Shown here: piece by piece, positions 6,591-9,631 of the stretch
Layout: every line of letters begins with the position of its first letter
Numbering within the stretch: the first letter of the stretch is position 1
NCBI GenBank assembly: GCA_025927665.1
Contig: JAICKZ010000111.1
Coordinates: 1-9,631 of the forward strand
Length of the DNA stretch: 9,631 nt
DNA from: Steroidobacteraceae bacterium
GTDB lineage: Bacteria > Pseudomonadota > Gammaproteobacteria > Steroidobacterales > Steroidobacteraceae
Direction of reading: 5' to 3'
Notes under the pieces: model-generated
Told to the model about the DNA's origin: nothing
Seen by the model: the letters and a program-made list of their open reading frames with translations, nothing else
Database searches by the model: none
Translations under genes and position numbers: made by a program

Positions 6591-6614
6591 GTCGCAATAC
6601 AATTGGCAAAGTAA

Positions 6615-7568
6615 ATGAAAACAATGTTTATATTGCTACTATCAATTGCTTGTGAGGCAATCTTGTTCACCTCAACATTTGCTGCCGACATTCCACAATA
6701 TCCTCTTACCGAAGATTCGCTCGTACATGACAATGTGCCACATGGCAAATTGGAAGGGCCATTTGAATTTCACAGTAAGATCATCGCTGGCACAGTGCGG
6801 CGATACTGGATCTATGTGCCAGCGCAATACTCGGTAAAAACTGTCGCCAGTTTATTAATATTCCAAGATGGACAACGCGCTACTAACCCAGAGGGTGCGT
6901 TACGAATTCCAACCGTACTGGATAACCTGATAGCAAAAAAAGAAATCCCCGTCACGATTGGTGTTTTCATCACCCCTGGAAACTTAAGCGCGCACTATCC
7001 CGATAATCTTGGCATGGGCAATCCGGATCATCGCGCCGAAGAATACGATGCATTGAATGATCGCTATGCTAGATTTTTAATTGATGAATTGTTGCCTGAA
7101 ATTAGTAGCAAGTACCACCTTACCAATGACCCGGAACAACGTGTGATTGGTGGCACCAGTAGCGGTGCAATATGCGCATTTACAGTCGCGTGGCATCGTC
7201 CAGATGTATTTCGCAAAGTCATCAGCATGATTGGTAGTTTCACTTCAATTGGCTATCAACCTGCTCATGCTGGAAAACCCATGACGCCAGGCGGCGATTT
7301 GTATCCAGGATTGATTCGCAAGACGCCGATCAAGCCTTTAAAAATATTTTTACAAGATGGCGCAAATGATTTGAACAACGAACATGGCAATTGGTTTCTT
7401 GCGAATCAACAAATGCTTTCAGCGCTTGAATGGGCTAATGCCAACGCGGATGAGAAGAAAGTGCTTGGGCCACGCTATGTCGTGAACCATGTCTGGGGTG
7501 AAGGCGATCATAGTGATCAACACGGCGGCAGCTTGCTTCCAGACATACTGCGTTGGATCTTTAAATAG
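6615..7568 (+). CDS. Exported esterase-D-type alpha/beta hydrolase
   Basis: A 317-residue serine hydrolase of the esterase D/enterochelin-esterase-like group. The N-terminal 24 residues, ending TFAA, are a Sec signal, so it is likely periplasmic. The domain begins with a strand RRYWIYVPAQY (62-72) and LLIFQDGQ (80-87). The nucleophile elbow is GGTSSGA with Ser182 in the GxSxG position, followed by AFTVAWHRPDVFRKVIS. The acid is probably Asp252 in LQDGANDLNN, and the catalytic His is His299 in VWGEGDHSDQHGG. This arrangement matches a common subgroup annotated only as esterase; a true enterochelin esterase role is unlikely without siderophore genes nearby. It follows the lactonase by 52 bases and probably shares its transcript. 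No strong Shine-Dalgarno sequence precedes the ATG. Confidence 0.93.
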   Translation: MKTMFILLLSIACEAILFTSTFAADIPQYPLTEDSLVHDNVPHGKLEGPFEFHSKIIAGTVRRYWIYVPAQYSVKTVASLLIFQDGQRATNPEGALRIPTVLDNLIAKKEIPVTIGVFITPGNLSAHYPDNLGMGNPDHRAEEYDALNDRYARFLIDELLPEISSKYHLTNDPEQRVIGGTSSGAICAFTVAWHRPDVFRKVISMIGSFTSIGYQPAHAGKPMTPGGDLYPGLIRKTPIKPLKIFLQDGANDLNNEHGNWFLANQQMLSALEWANANADEKKVLGPRYVVNHVWGEGDHSDQHGGSLLPDILRWIFK

Positions 7569-7591
7569 ATACTAAGATCAATGCTACCGCT

Positions 7592-7645
7592 TTGACGATT
7601 GCTTCGGATATGTCGTCAATTTCGTTTTTGATCTTTCTTTTTTAA
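7592..7645 (+). terminator. Possible terminator after the esterase gene
   Basis: A 7-bp inverted repeat (TTGACGA 7592-7598, TCGTCAA 7613-7619) with a 14-base loop is followed by T-rich DNA, first TTTCGTTTTT and then CTTTCTTTTTT. It begins 24 bases after the stop codon. The loop is large and the stem modest, so this is only a fair candidate. Confidence 0.35.
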
Positions 7646-7647
7646 GT

Positions 7648-7672
7648 GGGCGCGATATGGTTCATCGCGCCC
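7648..7672. repeat. GC-rich 9-bp hairpin in the convergent intergenic region
   Basis: GGGCGCGAT and ATCGCGCCC pair perfectly around the loop ATGGTTC. It lies between two converging genes. No U-tract follows on either strand, so it is not a textbook terminator, though it could protect either 3' end. Bases 7646-7663 match the 3' end of the tRNA-Val gene at 2868-2885 in 16 of 18 positions, same strand. Confidence 0.5.
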
Positions 7673-7751
7673 TCATAGCAAAACTCGCTGCTGCTTGATT
7701 CAACCGCAACTGCTATCCGTGCAAGTTAGTGCGTTACTGCTAATGGACCAA

Positions 7752-8210
7752 CTACTGAACAACAATCGTTCCAACCATTTTTGGATGTATGGAACAAGTA
7801 AAGTTATACGTTCCTGGCTTATCGAACTTGAATGAAAACTTGTCATTAGTATCCAGTGCGTTAGAACGAAACAACCCTGTATCGCTGACTACCGTGTGCG
7901 GTTCTTCGTCTTTGTTTAACCAATTTACCGTAGTACCGGCTTTGACTGTCAACGACATGGGCGAGAACATAAAATCCTTGATCACGACTTGATCTGCTTC
8001 TGCTGGATGCGCAGTTTCTGCAGTTGAATGTGCTGACTGCGCCGAATGCATTGACATTGATTCTGCTGAATGTGCCGTTGAGTGCATTGATTTTGCCGAA
8101 TGTGTCGATTGTGCTGTTGTTGCTGAATGCGCTGTTGCCGTGACAAGCGCCATACACAACATGGATAAACAAAAACTCAACTTAGTTGTAACGAAATATT
8201 TAACTCGCAT
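7752..8210 (-). CDS. Exported type 1 copper protein (cupredoxin) with His-rich linker
   Basis: A 152-residue blue-copper protein of the plastocyanin/azurin fold, probably a periplasmic electron carrier or copper binder. The start at 8208-8210 is preferred over an upstream in-frame TTG because GAGAG lies just before it and the signal peptide (about 1-28, ending TATAHSA) then has normal length. Residues 28-70 are low-complexity, with repeated His-Ser-Ala-like units and seven His (28, 37, 43, 47, 55, 61, 68). The copper domain (about 75-152) begins VVIKDFMFSP and shows all four ligands: His105 in EEPHTVV, then Cys139, His142 and Met145 in FTCSIHPKM. The FTCxxHPxM ending is typical of small single-domain cupredoxins. 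A metallophosphoesterase gene on the same strand lies 166 bases upstream. Confidence 0.95.
   Translation of the reverse strand: MRVKYFVTTKLSFCLSMLCMALVTATAHSATTAQSTHSAKSMHSTAHSAESMSMHSAQSAHSTAETAHPAEADQVVIKDFMFSPMSLTVKAGTTVNWLNKDEEPHTVVSDTGLFRSNALDTNDKFSFKFDKPGTYNFTCSIHPKMVGTIVVQ
8007..8129 (-). repeat. Degenerate tandem coding repeat (His-Ser-Ala units)
   Basis: Within the cupredoxin gene, short units related to TTCAGCA/TTCGGCA next to CAT codons recur and encode HSA, HST or HSAES-type steps. The units vary in synonymous and replacement positions, so this is an old or selected repeat and not a recent exact expansion. It also opens a false frame on the same strand. Confidence 0.6.
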
Positions 8211-8269
8211 GATTTCTCTCGCATTACTCAATAATAACTAAACTTCCATTCACTTTAAGTCCGTTCCAT

Positions 8270-8323
8270 CTGAACCTGTCGAAGCGTTCCTATAAAAAAT
8301 ATCGAAACACTTCGACGGTTCAG
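8270..8323. repeat. REP-like inverted repeat between cupredoxin and phosphoesterase genes
   Basis: CTGAACCTGTCGAAG (8270-8284) pairs with CTTCGACGGTTCAG (8310-8323): 14 base pairs with one bulged T and a 25-base AT-rich loop. The left flank (AGTCCGTTCCAT) together with CCTGTCGAAG resembles the extragenic repeats of the type GTCCGTTC..TGAGCCTGTCGAAG that are common in proteobacterial and related genomes. This is recognition from memory, not a search. On the minus strand it lies between the phosphoesterase stop and the cupredoxin start, where it could end the first transcript or shield it. Confidence 0.5.
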
Positions 8324-8376
8324 TACAAAAGGAAATCAAAGGTTGATTGCCATATTAATTAATAAATCAAATCGAC

Positions 8377-9318
8377 TCAGCTCAAAGTGGAATCGTTTAA
8401 TGCCAAACTGCGTGGATGTTTGACCACCGACACACTGGTAACACCCAACATCTTGGGTAATTGATCACTCGGAACTTTAAGTGGGCCAGGTCCTGGTCCA
8501 TCACCCGGTGCGGGTTGTGGGTACGCGGTAGAACGAGCAGTATGGAAAGTAATATTGCCTTCTACTTTTTGAACGATCTGGTGAATATGACCATTCAATA
8601 CGGTAACCGAACCAAAGCGCTGTAATTGCGCCATGAGTTGATCTGCATCACCTGTGCCCCATCCCCATGATTCGTAAATAGTCCACAACGGCATGTGTGC
8701 AAATACTACGATGGGTGTGCTGGATGATTTCGATTTTAAATCAGCCGTTACCCATGCAAGTTGCTCTGCACCCAGCGTACCAAGTCCACCTGGTTTGAAC
8801 TGCAATACATTAATCAATGAGACAAAGTGCACGCCGTCATGATCGAAGCTGTAATAACCTTTGTTGTTGGAGGCTTTACCGAAGCGATTAAAATATTCAG
8901 TAACTGTTGCATCAGTGGTGTCATGTTCACCTGGCGTGGTATGCAACTCTGTTGTACGCAACTGAGAAAACAATTGACTGGCAAGATCAAATTCAGCTGG
9001 CTTTGATAGATGCGTAATATCGCCGGTATGAATAATCAGAGCTGGTTGCTGCTTCATGCCGTTAACCAGATCAATGGTTTGTTTAAGCGTACTACTCACA
9101 TCAGGATTCGCTGCTTTATTAAATCCGATGTGGGTATCGCTGATCTGTACAAATAAAGGCTTACCCATAGTTGCGATATGTGCCTTATCCTCACTGGCCA
9201 TAGCCAGATCAATTGGAGTAAATATACCGCCCGCCAATGTGAACAAGGTGCCAGCGCCACCATAAGCCATGCATTTAAGCGCATTGCGACGAGATTGCAA
9301 CGAAGAGTCTTCAGACAT
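8377..9318 (-). CDS. Tat-exported metallophosphoesterase
   Basis: A 313-residue calcineurin-like phosphoesterase with two metal ions in its active site. The N-terminus is a twin-arginine signal: SRRNALK (Arg10, Arg11), a Gly/Ala hydrophobic stretch and a cleavage region near MASEDKA (about 40-45). It should therefore be folded with its metals before export to the periplasm. The metal motifs are in order: Asp61-x-His63 (SDTHIG), Asp100 (HTGDITH), GEHD with Glu131 and His132, His208 (FAHMPLW), and His244-x-His246 (GHIH). The usual GNHD is GEHD here, so the bridging Asn position is Glu. GGGAGA about nine bases before the ATG is a good ribosome site. A Pro/Gly-rich loop (APGDGPGPGPL) lies near the end. 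The substrate is unknown. The cupredoxin gene lies downstream on the same strand. Confidence 0.94.
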   Translation of the reverse strand: MSEDSSLQSRRNALKCMAYGGAGTLFTLAGGIFTPIDLAMASEDKAHIATMGKPLFVQISDTHIGFNKAANPDVSSTLKQTIDLVNGMKQQPALIIHTGDITHLSKPAEFDLASQLFSQLRTTELHTTPGEHDTTDATVTEYFNRFGKASNNKGYYSFDHDGVHFVSLINVLQFKPGGLGTLGAEQLAWVTADLKSKSSSTPIVVFAHMPLWTIYESWGWGTGDADQLMAQLQRFGSVTVLNGHIHQIVQKVEGNITFHTARSTAYPQPAPGDGPGPGPLKVPSDQLPKMLGVTSVSVVKHPRSLALNDSTLS

Positions 9319-9435
9319 AACTATCTCCCAAGTAAGTTAAAAGGCAAGACCAACCATTAAAGAGTTTTATTCCCAATTCAAAGACTTCCTTTCATTAAGA
9401 ACCTATTTCAAAATGTAGCGAACGAAGTTAGGTTA

Positions 9436-9466
9436 GTTCACCCACAAAATAAAACTGGGTCTGAAC
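9436..9466. repeat. Small bulged hairpin in the right intergenic region
   Basis: GTTCACCCA (9436-9444) pairs with TGGGTCTGAAC (9456-9466) over nine base pairs, with a two-base bulge and an 11-base AT-rich loop. No U-tract follows. Function unknown. Confidence 0.35.
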
Positions 9467-9520
9467 GGAAGAACTGGTAACTTGGCTAATTGAATACGAA
9501 CAGAAACAAATGAGACCAAA

Positions 9521-9549
9521 TTGACAATAGTAAGTGAGCATCGCATAAG
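9521..9549 (+). promoter_or_regulatory. Promoter-like sequence pointing out of the right edge
   Basis: A perfect TTGACA (9521-9526) is followed after 17 bases by CATAAG (9544-9549), four of six to the -10 consensus. It would drive a plus-strand gene starting beyond the window, divergent from the phosphoesterase gene. No start codon with a ribosome site is seen in the remaining 82 bases. Confidence 0.4.
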
Positions 9550-9631
9550 CGAAAATAACTAGTGTATTAATTTTAAGATAGATTCTGACGTTAGCATATT
9601 AACTATTACGCCGACTTGTATCTTGCAGTAA

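Larger units (their letters stand above)
9319..9631. other. Gene-free AT-rich right end
   Basis: No convincing gene is seen in these 313 bases on either strand. They hold the phosphoesterase ribosome site at the left edge and a 6-bp inverted repeat (AACCTA 9400-9405, TAGGTT 9429-9434). A bulged hairpin (9436-9466) and a promoter-like sequence pointing right follow. Stop codons are frequent in all frames. Confidence 0.6.

Noticed and set aside
6265..6624. 119-codon minus-strand open frame
   Set aside because: It is antisense to the end of the SMP-30 gene, including its conserved Asp280 region.
2991..7568. Idea that the stretch between tRNA-Val and the 7648 hairpin is an integrated island
   Set aside because: There is no integrase, the repeat lies on the wrong side of the tRNA gene, and it contains the housekeeping gene queF. 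It is kept only as a low-scoring sequence match.
7861..8172. 103-codon minus-strand open frame inside the cupredoxin gene
   Set aside because: It is the alternate frame of the His-Ser-Ala coding repeat and has no domain of its own. The cupredoxin frame has a signal peptide and all copper ligands.
9396..9434. Possible insertion-sequence end (AAGAACCTATTTCAAAATG and flank)
   Set aside because: The sequence looked vaguely like an IS terminus, but there is no transposase, no matching terminal repeat and no target duplication in view.
9427..9558. Short minus-strand ORF of about 37 codons in the right intergenic region
   Set aside because: It has no Shine-Dalgarno sequence and no family resemblance, and it runs through a hairpin. 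It is likely chance.

Overview
The window reads as chromosomal DNA of a Gram-negative proteobacterium of moderate GC content, most likely gamma- or betaproteobacterial. This rests on the accA-tilS neighbourhood, a short-form queF, a tRNA-Val(GAC) gene with encoded CCA, and several exported proteins with Sec, lipoprotein or Tat signals. No integrase, transposase, phage gene, plasmid gene, CRISPR array or toxin-antitoxin pair was seen, so this looks like ordinary chromosome with an accessory flavour in its right half.

Left part (1-2214, all minus strand): the N-terminal 90 codons of tilS run off the left edge. Then come complete accA, the carboxyltransferase alpha subunit of acetyl-CoA carboxylase, and a small GNAT N-acetyltransferase. 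The accA-tilS gap holds inverted repeats and a perfect -10 box close to the tilS start. A 23-bp near-perfect palindrome lies upstream of the acetyltransferase.

Middle (2215-3536, minus strand): a small unrecognised lipoprotein, a tRNA-Val(GAC) gene with a good sigma70 promoter and a GC-rich discriminator, and queF, whose product makes the queuosine precursor preQ1.

Right-middle (3537-7568, plus strand): a short orphan histidine-kinase-like protein that keeps the phospho-acceptor His but has lost key ATP-binding residues. Next is an exported protein built from three four-cysteine repeats and ending at a 14-bp perfect hairpin. Last is a pair of exported hydrolases, an SMP-30/gluconolactonase-type lactonase and an esterase-D-type alpha/beta hydrolase, which may act in sequence on a sugar lactone or ester.

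Right part (7569-9631): a convergent intergenic region holds a possible terminator and a GC-rich hairpin. Then on the minus strand come an exported type 1 copper protein with an unusual His-Ser-Ala-rich linker and, upstream of it, a Tat-exported metallophosphoesterase. A hairpin resembling widespread extragenic repeats lies between these two. The last 313 bases hold no convincing gene, only weak hairpins and a promoter-like sequence pointing out of the window.

No clearly new multi-gene system is visible. The best leads are the degenerate kinase, the three-repeat cysteine protein beside it, and the cupredoxin linker.
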